From assembly GCA_003447895.1 (NCBI GenBank), contig DLYC01000100.1, positions 1 to 16,272 on the forward strand: a stretch of DNA of 16,272 nucleotides, written 5' to 3'. Shown one piece after another: positions 6,795 to 14,899 of the stretch. Every line of letters begins with the position of its first letter. Positions within the stretch are counted from its first letter, which is position 1. Origin of the DNA: Lachnospiraceae bacterium (GTDB lineage: Bacteria > Bacillota > Clostridia > Lachnospirales > Lachnospiraceae). The position numbers and the translations under genes were made by a program. The notes under the pieces were generated by a model, which had not been told where the DNA came from, did not search any database, and was given only the letters and a program-made list of their open reading frames with translations.

Positions 6795-9401
6795 TCAGCT
6801 TCCTCTCATAATAGTCTCGATCTTATCCGCTCCCCGCTCATCGAGCCGGATGATCAGACTCACCTTTCCGTTTCTCTCATTGACTTCCTGCTCGAGAGGC
6901 GGCAGAAGCTCCGCGCCTACGGCCAGGTAGAGGAGCTGGCAGATCACGGACTCCGATTCCGTCCACCGGATCTTCTCTCCGTACCCGTTTCTTCTTGTCT
7001 GTACCATCTCCACCGGATAGGTGACCGGGTAGGTGCGCTGGTTTCTGTTCTCGCCGCGAAGATGGAACATTTCGAGCTGCCCCAGCATGAACCGAAGGAT
7101 CTCCCCTGTCTGCTCGCTGTAGATCCTCTCCGCGTTCAGGACGACGTCCTTGAACCGGATCTTCAGAGGTTTTTCATCGCCGAGGAGCCGGACAACAACC
7201 GTCCCCCGGTCTTCGGGTCTTAAGGTGCTGGCGCTCTCCCTGCCCGTTGTGCAGTAGCGGAACAGTTTCCTGACATTCTGCTCCGTGAGCTCCCAGTGGT
7301 TTTTCTTCTGCTTCTCACGGTAGTTGTCAAACACCCGCGCATACTGGGCCCAGTTCTCCCTGGCTTTCTGTTTCCTTGCGTCGTCGCTTCCGTATTCCGC
7401 GGCCGTTCCGCTCAGAAGTTCCTCGATGGATTCCGTTCTCTGCTTATCGTCCCTGTTGATCCTTCCGAGGATCATATCCACTCTCTTCCGGAGGCCGTCG
7501 TTGGGATAAAAGATCACATTTTTAAAGACGACCGCAAACCGGAGCGCGCTGTCCGGCTCCATTTCGGAGAGGGCTCCCAGATACAGAAGGAACCGCTCGC
7601 ACTGTAGCTGCGACAGGTTTCTCAGAAACCGGCAGGGGTGTCCCGTAAAACCGGTATCCTGCAGGATCCTCTCAAAGGACCTGAATTCCTGCCCGAACCC
7701 GTCTTCCCGCTCTTCGCCCTTTACTTCGGAGAGCTTTTCGTAATAATTTCTGTACTCCAGGACCGCCTTGCTCCGCAGGCCGCCGTAATTGAATTTCCAG
7801 GAAACTGCCGCCTTTTCGAAGAAATCCCTGAGTGCCGCGACCTCTTCCGAGGTCCCCGCGGCGCGCCATCCGCCGATCCTGTGCATCAGGCGTCTCGCTT
7901 CGTCATTGGCGGGATTCTCCAGCCACGTCAGGGCGGCCTGCGCAAAGACCGCGCAGTCATGGTCGCCCAGACCGTTGAGGGCTCCGCAGAGATCGACCAG
8001 TTTCTCCTGTTCACTTCTCTCCATCCGCGCGAGTATGCTGATGGGGTCCTCCACAAACTCACTGTTCTCAAAGATATCCGCAAAGGGCTGGAGCTCATCC
8101 GGGATCACATTCTCCGCGATGACGTGCCCGTAAGCCTTTTCAAACACAGGCCAGTTACTCTTTACGCTCTCCCTGCATTTGCGGTAATTGTATCTCCACA
8201 TGGAGACCAGGTCCCAGATGTCCTGCTCGACCGCGTAGACGCGGTCCTGTTCATTTTCGTTATTCCAGCCAAAGAAGGAATCCAGCTCAACGGCCGACTC
8301 CTCCGAGGGCTCTCTCAGCCATCGCAGGATCAAAAAAGCGGAGAGGGCCGCGTTTTCCGGTGTGCAGGTCGACGCGTGCAGCATGGTCAGAAAATGGATC
8401 GCCTGCTCCCTTGTGACCTGGCTTTTCAAAAATCCCAGAGGGTCATTCTGGAACTGTCCGATGTTGAGGATGCATTCATCCAGATACAATTCTTTGACAT
8501 AGGGCTCATGGCCGTCTTCCGGGATCTTATAGTAATAGACGCTGTACTCATCCCAGTTGTCGATCACCGCTCTGCGGCATCCGATCTGGTTGGTGTGCCA
8601 CATATAAGTGGCGCCCCGCAGGTATTCGTTAAAGAAAGATTTCCGCTTGATCTCATCCTTGAAATCCCTGCTGTCCATATCCATGCGGACCATCAGGGTC
8701 AGCGCCTGTACTTCGGGATCCTCCGGATATTTGATATAGGTGTTTAAAAGGTAGCCGAAGTCCCTGACGAATTCCCTGGCCGACTTCTCCGTCCGAACGG
8801 CCACTGCGTTTCCCGACGCGTGCTCGTATTCATAGATCGTCACCGCGAGAAGCACAATGTAGTGAAGCCTCTCCTCCTCTGTGATCGAGAGAAGGTAGTT
8901 TATGGGGTTCTCCCTGAATTTCCGGTCGCCGAGATTTCTGTCACAGTTTTCCAGTTCCTTCGGGATCTCCTCCTGAGCCCGTATAGTGGCCATCCAGGTA
9001 GCCCTGTAAACAGACGCCGACTCCTGCCACTGCCTTCGGCAGAGAAGCTGATTGTCCCTGAAGAACTGTCCGGTCACTCTGTAGCGGTCGTTGAAGAAGT
9101 CCGTCACTTCCTGCATGGAACGGAAATTCCTTCCGGAGATCCATGTGTTGAGCATGCGGACAGACAGATCACTTCTGCGGACAAGGTACTCGTTGACCGC
9201 CATAATGTAATCCGCTTCGAAGTATTCCTCCGATCCGTTATCGATCGCTATGAGCGCTTCCAGAAAGATGATCATCCACAGCCGTTCCCGAAGAGGCGTC
9301 CTGCTCAGGAAAAAGGTCGGGGAATCCATAAATTCCTCACTGTTTCTGGCTGTTCCGGAAAGCACGGCTAAACAGCGTTTTTCTGTTTGTTTAACGTCCA
9401 T
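6795..9401 (-). CDS. 868-residue protein of unknown function with five internal repeats
   Basis: I do not recognise this protein. It is soluble-looking (no signal peptide or membrane helix), rich in Trp, Tyr, Arg and Glu, and probably all-helical over residues 1-715. I see five diverged modules of about 135-155 residues, each opening with x-P-hydrophobic-x-[FYI]-L then a Glu-rich helix, with the proline at 28, 166, 321, 453 and 589. Each closes with an aromatic motif such as MWxxNxxxCR...NWxxY (near 118-136, 267-290, 401-424, 534-554 and 669-694). Residues about 720-868 differ and may form a mixed alpha/beta end domain. The gene starts 28 bases after the metA stop with only a weak GGGAT upstream, so translation may depend on coupling to metA. 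No terminator is evident before the promoter of the next gene. A scaffold or interaction role is speculation. Confidence 0.85.
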   Translation of the reverse strand: MDVKQTEKRCLAVLSGTARNSEEFMDSPTFFLSRTPLRERLWMIIFLEALIAIDNGSEEYFEADYIMAVNEYLVRRSDLSVRMLNTWISGRNFRSMQEVTDFFNDRYRVTGQFFRDNQLLCRRQWQESASVYRATWMATIRAQEEIPKELENCDRNLGDRKFRENPINYLLSITEEERLHYIVLLAVTIYEYEHASGNAVAVRTEKSAREFVRDFGYLLNTYIKYPEDPEVQALTLMVRMDMDSRDFKDEIKRKSFFNEYLRGATYMWHTNQIGCRRAVIDNWDEYSVYYYKIPEDGHEPYVKELYLDECILNIGQFQNDPLGFLKSQVTREQAIHFLTMLHASTCTPENAALSAFLILRWLREPSEESAVELDSFFGWNNENEQDRVYAVEQDIWDLVSMWRYNYRKCRESVKSNWPVFEKAYGHVIAENVIPDELQPFADIFENSEFVEDPISILARMERSEQEKLVDLCGALNGLGDHDCAVFAQAALTWLENPANDEARRLMHRIGGWRAAGTSEEVAALRDFFEKAAVSWKFNYGGLRSKAVLEYRNYYEKLSEVKGEEREDGFGQEFRSFERILQDTGFTGHPCRFLRNLSQLQCERFLLYLGALSEMEPDSALRFAVVFKNVIFYPNDGLRKRVDMILGRINRDDKQRTESIEELLSGTAAEYGSDDARKQKARENWAQYARVFDNYREKQKKNHWELTEQNVRKLFRYCTTGRESASTLRPEDRGTVVVRLLGDEKPLKIRFKDVVLNAERIYSEQTGEILRFMLGQLEMFHLRGENRNQRTYPVTYPVEMVQTRRNGYGEKIRWTESESVICQLLYLAVGAELLPPLEQEVNERNGKVSLIIRLDERGADKIETIMRGS

Positions 9402-9429
9402 TTTTCATCCCGTTTGCGTTGGTCGGCCG

Positions 9430-10347
9430 TCAGTGGATCTCGTTGAGATCATACGGCGTGAGCTGGTAGACATAGTAGTTGAGCCAGTTGCTGTAGAGAA
9501 GGTAGCTGTGGGCGCGCCACTCCAAAAGAGGTTTCTTCTGCGGATCGTCGTCCGGGAAATAATTGACGGGAAGCTCCGTCCCAAGTCCCTTCCTGGCATC
9601 TCTGAAATACTCGTCCTTGAGCGTATTCCTGTCATATTCGGCATGTCCCATGATAAACACCTTGCGCCCGTCCCTGGACATGCACAGAAGAACACCTGCC
9701 TCCTCGGACTCGGCAAGGATCCTCAGGTCCTTGCAGGCGTGGATCACTTTGGCCGGGACCTCCGTGTAACGGCTGTGGGGAAGAAGGAAGTAGTCATCAA
9801 ATCCTCTGACGAGAGGCTCCTTTCTGTGCCGCACCTTGTGGGAATATACGCCGAAGAGCTTCTTGGAGAGCATCTTCTTCTGAAGCCCGTAGTGGTAGTA
9901 AAGACCTGCCTGCGCCCCCCAGCAGATGTGGAAAGTGCTAAAGACATTCGTCTTGCTCCAGGCAAACACATCACACAGCTCGGGCCAGTAGTCGACTTCT
10001 TCGTATTCCATCTTCTCGACCGGGGCTCCGGTTATGATCAGGCCGTCAAATCTCTGGTCCTTAAGCTCCTCAAAGGTGTAATAAAACTTGTTCAGGTGCG
10101 AGACCGGCGTGTTGAGAGATTTGTGAGATCCCATTTTCATAAAGGTGACGTCAATCTGGAGAGGCGTGTTGGACAGCATCCTGAGAAGCTGCAGCTCCGT
10201 CTCCTCCTTCTTGGGCATGAGGTTTAGAATACAGAGCTGAAGAGGACGTATGTCCTGATGAATTGCCCTGTTCTCATCGACTATGAAAAGATTCTCGTTC
10301 TCAAGGATCTCTTTAACCGGCAGGTCATTCTGTATTTTGATAGGCAT
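9430..10347 (-). CDS. metA: Homoserine O-acyltransferase (predicted acetyl-specific), MetA
   Basis: Activates the hydroxyl of L-homoserine with an acyl-CoA for methionine synthesis; cytoplasmic. It has 305 residues, close to the family length. The catalytic set is at the canonical E. coli numbers: Cys142 in FHICWGAQ, and His235 and Glu237 in MGHAEYD. Position 111, which sets acyl choice in this family (Gly in the E. coli succinyltransferase, Glu in Bacillus cereus-type acetyltransferases), is Glu here (GAPVE), so acetyl-CoA is predicted despite the frequent 'succinyltransferase' label. AGGAGG at 10358-10363 is 10 bases before ATG. The gene begins 23 bases after the ligA stop and is followed 28 bases later by the 868-residue gene, so is part of the same transcript. 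No S-box or T-box leader is present in that gap, so control would have to come from elsewhere. Confidence 0.95.
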   Translation of the reverse strand: MPIKIQNDLPVKEILENENLFIVDENRAIHQDIRPLQLCILNLMPKKEETELQLLRMLSNTPLQIDVTFMKMGSHKSLNTPVSHLNKFYYTFEELKDQRFDGLIITGAPVEKMEYEEVDYWPELCDVFAWSKTNVFSTFHICWGAQAGLYYHYGLQKKMLSKKLFGVYSHKVRHRKEPLVRGFDDYFLLPHSRYTEVPAKVIHACKDLRILAESEEAGVLLCMSRDGRKVFIMGHAEYDRNTLKDEYFRDARKGLGTELPVNYFPDDDPQKKPLLEWRAHSYLLYSNWLNYYVYQLTPYDLNEIH

Positions 10348-10370
10348 TTATATGGAACCTCCTGTAGCTT

Positions 10371-12368
10371 TCATTGTGTTTGACCGGTCATTTTGAGGAA
10401 ATCCTCCTCCGAAAGGATGGGGATTCCCAGCTCTCTGGCCTTTTTGTTCTTGGACGAGCCGGACGACACATCGTTGTTGATCAGATAGTCCGTCCTGGAA
10501 GATACACTTCCCGCCGCCTTGCCGCCAAGACTCTCAATATACGCTTTCAGCGCGTCCCGGTTCTCAAAGTGATAGACCTTGCCGGTGATCACGAAGGTCT
10601 TTCCGGAGAGGGTCTTAGGACTGTCGTCCGCCTTCGGTCTTTCGATCTCAAGCTCCTTCATGAGCGCGTCAAGAGAACTGCCTCCCCTGCCTTCGTCAAA
10701 ATATCGCCTGATATGGCCTGCCAGCACCGGTCCTATACCGTCGACGCCGGAGAGGGTCTCAATATCGGCAGACCGGATCTCCTCCAGGCTGTCATGAAAA
10801 TGCGCGCAGAGGATCCGGGCGCCCGAAGTCCCGATCCCCGTGATCCCGACAGCGCTCAGGACTCTCGGGAGCGTAGTCTTTCTGGACCTTTCGATGGCTT
10901 CCAGAAGGCGGTCGCACGATTTTTTGCCAAAGCCCTCCATGGATTCGATCACATCCCGGTGTTCACTCAGATGGTAGATATCCGCGAAGTCTCTGATGAG
11001 CCCCTCGGAGATCAGCTTTTCAAGCGTCATCTCGGAAAGGCCGTCTATATTCATGGCGCTTCTGCTCACAAAGAGCGCGAAGGATTTGATCTTCTTGGCC
11101 GCGCAGTCGGGATTTACACAGACCAGGACTTCGGTATCATTGTCCTTTCTGATCTCCGTCTTCCCGCCGCACACCGGACATTGCCCGGGAATCTCAGCCG
11201 TGTCCGAACCTGTCAGGTTCTCCGCGATCTGCGGGATGATCATATTCGCCTTGTAGACGGTGATCCTGTCTCCGATTCCCAGTTTGAGCTGCCTGACTAT
11301 GCTCACATTGTGCACGGAAGCTCTCTTTACGGTCGTCCCTTCCAGTTCTACCGGGTCAAAAACGGCGACGGGATTGATCAGTCCGGTCCTGCTGGCGCTC
11401 CACTCGATCTCTCTGAGCGTCGTCTCGCACAGTTCATCCGCCCACTTAAAGGCGATGGAGTTTCTGGGGAATTTCGCCGTTGTCCCGAGGGATTCCCCGT
11501 AAGCGATGTCGTCGATCGTGAGCACAAGTCCGTCGGAGGGAAGGTCGTTTCCGGAAATCCTCTTTTCAAACTCCCCTACCGCATCCGCGACATTTTCAGG
11601 CGATACCCGCTTGTAGTCAACAATGTCAAACCCCTGGTCCCTCAGGAACAGGAGCTCTTTTTCCCTTGAGTTCTCCGGATCAAATCCGTCTGCCTGTACC
11701 AGGGAAAAGGCATAGAAGCGCACTCTCCGCTCTGCCGTGATCTTGTTGTTGAGCTGCCTGACGCTTCCGCTGCACAGGTTTCTGGGGTTCTTATATCTGG
11801 CAAAAGACAGATCCCCTGTGAGGACCGCCTCCTCCTCCAGCGCTGTATTGATCTCCTCAAAGTCGGAGTACCGGATCACGGCCTCTCCCCGGAGGATGAG
11901 CGTCCCGGCAAATGGGATGGCCAGGGGAAGGTTTCTGAACACCCTGGCGTTATCCGTGATCACTTCCCCGATCTCGCCGTTTCCTCTCGTCACGGCCTTC
12001 GCAAGTTTCCCGCCCTCGTATGTGAGAACGACTGTGAGCCCGTCAAGCTTCCAGGACAAGAGTCCCTCGTGTCCGGAAAGCCAGCCGGAGAGCGCCTCTC
12101 TCTCCTTGGTCTTATCCAGGGAGAGCATGGGCCTTTCGTGCCGCTCCTTGGGCAGCTCATCAGCTGCCGAATAGCCGACATGAACGGTCGGAGAGCCTGC
12201 CATAATGATGCCGGTCCTCTTCTCGAGTTCCGACAGTTCATCATAGAGCCTGTCATATTCCAGATTGCTCATGATCTCCGTATTTTCATTATAATAGCTC
12301 TCGGAAGCACGATTAAGGAGCTTTGTGAGCTCCCTGATCCTTTCCCTGTCTTCATTCATGGTACTCAT
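10371..12368 (-). CDS. ligA: NAD-dependent DNA ligase LigA
   Basis: Seals nicks in duplex DNA during replication and repair, using NAD as adenyl donor. It has 665 residues in the usual domain order: NAD-binding Ia region, adenylation domain with Lys107 in the KLDG motif, RGE motif near 160, DGLVL near 280, an FKW motif near 308, OB fold, a four-cysteine zinc finger (Cys397, 400, 417, 422), helix-hairpin-helix repeats about 440-560, and a C-terminal BRCT domain about 585-665. The residues after the finger read CAAK rather than the more usual CPAQ, a mild divergence. The start is ATG 12368: AGGTGA at 12375-12380 is 6 bases upstream and contains the stop of the preceding gene, whereas the in-frame TTG 12374 touches that site. 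It is coupled to the pseudouridine synthase gene. Confidence 0.97.
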   Translation of the reverse strand: MSTMNEDRERIRELTKLLNRASESYYNENTEIMSNLEYDRLYDELSELEKRTGIIMAGSPTVHVGYSAADELPKERHERPMLSLDKTKEREALSGWLSGHEGLLSWKLDGLTVVLTYEGGKLAKAVTRGNGEIGEVITDNARVFRNLPLAIPFAGTLILRGEAVIRYSDFEEINTALEEEAVLTGDLSFARYKNPRNLCSGSVRQLNNKITAERRVRFYAFSLVQADGFDPENSREKELLFLRDQGFDIVDYKRVSPENVADAVGEFEKRISGNDLPSDGLVLTIDDIAYGESLGTTAKFPRNSIAFKWADELCETTLREIEWSASRTGLINPVAVFDPVELEGTTVKRASVHNVSIVRQLKLGIGDRITVYKANMIIPQIAENLTGSDTAEIPGQCPVCGGKTEIRKDNDTEVLVCVNPDCAAKKIKSFALFVSRSAMNIDGLSEMTLEKLISEGLIRDFADIYHLSEHRDVIESMEGFGKKSCDRLLEAIERSRKTTLPRVLSAVGITGIGTSGARILCAHFHDSLEEIRSADIETLSGVDGIGPVLAGHIRRYFDEGRGGSSLDALMKELEIERPKADDSPKTLSGKTFVITGKVYHFENRDALKAYIESLGGKAAGSVSSRTDYLINNDVSSGSSKNKKARELGIPILSEEDFLKMTGQTQ

Positions 12369-12374
12369 ACACAA

Positions 12375-12380
12375 TCACCT
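12375..12380 (-). promoter_or_regulatory. ligA ribosome binding site overlapping the upstream stop codon
   Basis: AGGTGA on the minus strand serves both as Shine-Dalgarno sequence for ligA (6 bases before ATG 12368) and, in its last three bases, as the TGA stop of the pseudouridine synthase. This is a classic arrangement for translational coupling. Confidence 0.65.
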
Positions 12381-13109
12381 GCCGGCTGTCTCATACAGGG
12401 TTTCCAGTTCCTGCCCGGAAATCCTTCTCTGTTCGCCGGGCTTCATTCCTCCCAGTTCAATACTCAGCACGCGGACCCTCTTGAGTCTTTTAACCTCATT
12501 TCCGACCGCCTTGCACATTCTGCGGATCTGTCGGTTGAGGCCCTGCGTGAGTATGATCCTGAAGGTATACTCCCCAAGCCTCTCGATCCTGCAGGGTCTC
12601 GTCTTAACTTCCAGCTCGGAGAGCCAGATTCCCTTTCTGAGCCTCTCCAGGTCCGCATCCGAGATCCGGCTTCTGACCCGCACGATGTATTCCTTCTCAT
12701 GGCCCGAGGACCCTCTCATCATCGCGTCGATCAGGTCCCCGTCATTGGTCATCAGTAACAGCCCTTCCGAGTCCCTGTCCAGGCGCCCGGCATAAGTGAG
12801 CCTGACCGGATAGGAGAAGGCCTCGGACAGGGTCCTCTTCGCGTGCGGATCTTTCGCCGTGCAGGTCACTCCCACCGGCTTGTAATAGGCAATCACTATC
12901 CTGCTCCCGGATCTCTCCAGGAGTTTTCCGTCCACGGTGACCTTGTCCGAAGGAAGGACCCTGACGCCGCGCGTCGCGCATTCACCGTTTACCGTGACTC
13001 GTCCCGCCTCGATCAGGCGGTCCGCCTCTCTGCGCGAGCAGACTCCGCAGGACGCGATGAACTGATTCAGCCTCTTTCCTTCTCTTGTCTTCTCCCTGCC
13101 TTCGCTCAA
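12375..13109 (-). CDS. rluF: RluF/RsuA-family rRNA pseudouridine synthase
   Basis: Converts specific uridines in ribosomal RNA to pseudouridine. It has 244 residues: an N-terminal S4 RNA-binding domain (about 13-60, LNQFIASCGVCSRREAD) followed by the catalytic domain with Asp111 in the signature GRLDRDSEGLLLMTNDG. The late motif GLNRQIRRMC...VKRLKRVRV fits the RluF branch (23S rRNA, position 2604 in E. coli) better than RsuA or RluB, but family assignment within this group is not certain. The start is TTG 13109: GGAG at 13118-13121 lies 8 bases upstream and there is no ATG before residue 130. Its TTG overlaps the TGA stop of the adaptor gene (TTGA), and its own stop lies inside the ligA ribosome binding site, so it is tightly coupled at both ends. 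Confidence 0.85.
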   Translation of the reverse strand: MSEGREKTREGKRLNQFIASCGVCSRREADRLIEAGRVTVNGECATRGVRVLPSDKVTVDGKLLERSGSRIVIAYYKPVGVTCTAKDPHAKRTLSEAFSYPVRLTYAGRLDRDSEGLLLMTNDGDLIDAMMRGSSGHEKEYIVRVRSRISDADLERLRKGIWLSELEVKTRPCRIERLGEYTFRIILTQGLNRQIRRMCKAVGNEVKRLKRVRVLSIELGGMKPGEQRRISGQELETLYETAGR

Positions 13110-13747
13110 CTGTATATCTCCGCGATCTCCCGGGCTGCCTTTTTCTCAAGAATGCACAGACTGTGCTCTTTTAAAAAGCTGAGGGTCACTTCATCACAGG
13201 AGACCATCTTTCCGAATTCACTCACCTGCAGGATCACACTGTCGTATCTGCCGCCCAGCCTTGCGTCTTTCTCAAGGACCAGATAGTAGAACCCGGTCTC
13301 TTCCACATAGTACACGGAGCTCTTAAGTCCGCGGCAGGATGCCAGGAGACGGCAGCAGGGGAGCATGTCGCTCATAAGGGGGAACTGATAGACATAGACG
13401 CCTGCAGGAGCCGCCTTTTTCTTTCCGGCACGAGCCGCTTTGACACCGCTCTCCCGCGCGTCTTCTTCCGGCTCTTCCCTCTCAAAGCTCCGGTCCTGTG
13501 CCTGATTCCCCTGGGAAATCGTAAGGCAGATCGAGCGGTCCGGAAGGACCGAGATCCGCATCGCCGTGTAATCGCTTGTCAGATGGATCTTCTCCGAACT
13601 GACCGCCTTCGCGATCACTCCCCTGATGAATTCAACCGCTTTTTTCTTTCGCTCGAACAGATCATCCAGCTCGATGCCGTGCTCTTTCATGTCCGCCTGC
13701 GTGATAATGCAGTTTACTGTCGTGTCATTTATCTTCTTAAACTTCAA
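13106..13747 (-). CDS. mecA: MecA-family adaptor protein
   Basis: Adaptors of this family deliver proteins to the ClpC unfoldase for degradation (in Bacillus, the competence factor ComK). It has 213 residues with the two-part plan of MecA/YpbH: an N-terminal domain (about 1-80, beginning KFKKINDTTVNC) and a C-terminal domain (about 115-213, with VYQFPLMSDM and YYLVLEKD), joined by a charged linker rich in Glu, Arg, Lys and Ala. The start is TTG 13747, since GGAGG at 13755-13759 is 7 bases upstream and homology begins at that point; the frame is open further upstream, but through the tsf terminator region. It is the first gene of the coupled mecA-rluF-ligA run. The target is unknown, and the name must not be confused with the penicillin-binding protein gene mecA. 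Confidence 0.78.
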   Translation of the reverse strand: MKFKKINDTTVNCIITQADMKEHGIELDDLFERKKKAVEFIRGVIAKAVSSEKIHLTSDYTAMRISVLPDRSICLTISQGNQAQDRSFEREEPEEDARESGVKAARAGKKKAAPAGVYVYQFPLMSDMLPCCRLLASCRGLKSSVYYVEETGFYYLVLEKDARLGGRYDSVILQVSEFGKMVSCDEVTLSFLKEHSLCILEKKAAREIAEIYS

Positions 13748-13790
13748 ATGAAATCCTCCGTCCGGGTGTCTATAATTCTTCTGACATAAC

Positions 13791-13796
13791 ATTATA
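13791..13796 (-). promoter_or_regulatory. Possible -10 box of the mecA-rluF-ligA-metA run
   Basis: Perfect TATAAT on the minus strand about 44 bases before the adaptor start and just after the tsf terminator. The expected -35 position falls in the terminator stem and matches poorly, so promoter strength is uncertain. Confidence 0.4.
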
Positions 13797-13808
13797 CAAC
13801 ACCCACGC

Positions 13809-13840
13809 AAAAGGCGCTATGCAAACCTGCACAGCGCCTT
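13809..13840 (-). terminator. Rho-independent terminator of rpsB-tsf
   Basis: On the minus strand, AAGGCGCT-G-TGCA, loop GGTT, TGCA-T-AGCGCCTT, ending in a run of four T. The odd pair is G-U in this orientation and A-C in the other, so the RNA stem is continuous only for the minus strand. It lies 31 bases after the tsf stop. Confidence 0.8.
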
Positions 13841-13870
13841 AAAATTCCAAATAATGCCTTCGGGCAGCGA

Positions 13871-14827
13871 TTACTTCGCGGCTGCTCCGGCCTGAGCCAT
13901 AACTTCCTCAGCGAAGTTGTCCTGTCTCTTCTCGATGCCTTCGCCGGTCTCGAAACGGACGAACTCTTTGATGGTGATCTTGGTTCCGTTGGCCTTACCG
14001 ACCTGATCAAGGTACTGGCCTACGGTCTGCTTTCCATCCTCAGCGCGGACATAAACCTGGTCGAGGAGGCAGATTTCCTTGAACTGCTTGTTCAGTCTGC
14101 CGATCAGCATCTTCTCGATGATGTTCTGAGGCTTTCTCTTGTTCTCGGGAAGCTTGTTGTTCTCTTCGATTGCCTGAGCCAGAAGGATCTCCTTCTCGTG
14201 CTCTTTGTAATCATCCGGGATATCAGCCTGGCTGATGTACTTGGGATTCATAGCGGCGATCTGCATAGCTACGTTTGTGAGCGCTTCCTTGACATCGTCA
14301 TTGACAACGTCTGTCTTCGCGTCAACAAGAACGCCGATCCTTCCCTTGCCGTGAAGGTAAGTGACGACGCAGCCTTCTGTCTCTACGAGCTTCTTGAATC
14401 TGCGAATGCTCAGCTTTTCGCTGATGACAGAGATCATTTCCACAAGGGAATCGCTGACGGTCTTCGTCGCATCCTCTGCCCATGTCTCCGCAAGGAAAGC
14501 ATCGATGTCTTCCGCCGCGGTATTGAGCGCCTGCTCTGCCACCTTGGCAACATATGTGCGGAATTTCTCGTTCTGTGCAACGAAATCGGTCTCGGAGTTA
14601 ACCTCGACAACCGCTGCCTTTGTATCGTCGTTCTGCGCGATCAGGCAGATGCCTTCCGCGGCGATCCTGTTAGCCTTCTTCTCAGCCTTGGCCTGTCCCT
14701 TCTTTCTGAGGAACTCTACTGCTGCATCCATATCTCCGTTGGTCTCTGTAAGAGCCTTCTTGCAGTCCATCATGCCTGCGCCGGTAGCTTCTCTTAACTG
14801 TTTGACCTGTGCTGCTGTAATTGCCAT
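13871..14827 (-). CDS. tsf: Translation elongation factor Ts
   Basis: Nucleotide exchange factor that regenerates EF-Tu-GTP. It has 318 residues, slightly longer than the usual 280-300. The N-terminal UBA-like domain carries the signature LREATGAGMMDCKKAL, followed by the EF-Tu-contacting TDFVAQNEKF motif in the core. ATG 14827 (MAITAAQ) is the start, with AGAGAGG at 14834-14840 six bases upstream; the in-frame ATG at 14845 lies upstream of that site. It follows rpsB by 72 bases in the conserved rpsB-tsf order and ends in a good terminator. Confidence 0.98.
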   Translation of the reverse strand: MAITAAQVKQLREATGAGMMDCKKALTETNGDMDAAVEFLRKKGQAKAEKKANRIAAEGICLIAQNDDTKAAVVEVNSETDFVAQNEKFRTYVAKVAEQALNTAAEDIDAFLAETWAEDATKTVSDSLVEMISVISEKLSIRRFKKLVETEGCVVTYLHGKGRIGVLVDAKTDVVNDDVKEALTNVAMQIAAMNPKYISQADIPDDYKEHEKEILLAQAIEENNKLPENKRKPQNIIEKMLIGRLNKQFKEICLLDQVYVRAEDGKQTVGQYLDQVGKANGTKITIKEFVRFETGEGIEKRQDNFAEEVMAQAGAAAK

Positions 14828-14860
14828 ATTACACCTCTCTGTCATTCAAAATCATTACAT

Positions 14861-14875
14861 GCTCGCAGAGCGAGC
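14861..14875 (-). other. Intercistronic hairpin between rpsB and tsf
   Basis: GCTCGC and GCGAGC arms (6 bp, 3-base loop) in the 72-base gap. No T-run follows, so it is not a terminator. It may influence mRNA processing or the rpsB/tsf ratio, or may have no role. Confidence 0.4.
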
Positions 14876-14899
14876 CACTGCGGTTATAAAAACGGGAAA

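Noticed and set aside
7638..8747. Long plus-strand open frame opposite the 868-residue gene
   Set aside because: No ribosome binding site or recognisable domain. The minus-strand frame is longer, lies in an operon and has internal repeats, which support it as the coding strand.
12369..12374. TTG 12374 as the ligA start
   Set aside because: It abuts the Shine-Dalgarno sequence with no spacer; ATG 12368 has a proper 6-base spacing.
13748..13810. Upstream extension of the MecA-like frame
   Set aside because: Homology begins at TTG 13747, which has GGAGG 7 bases upstream; the extension includes the putative -10 box.
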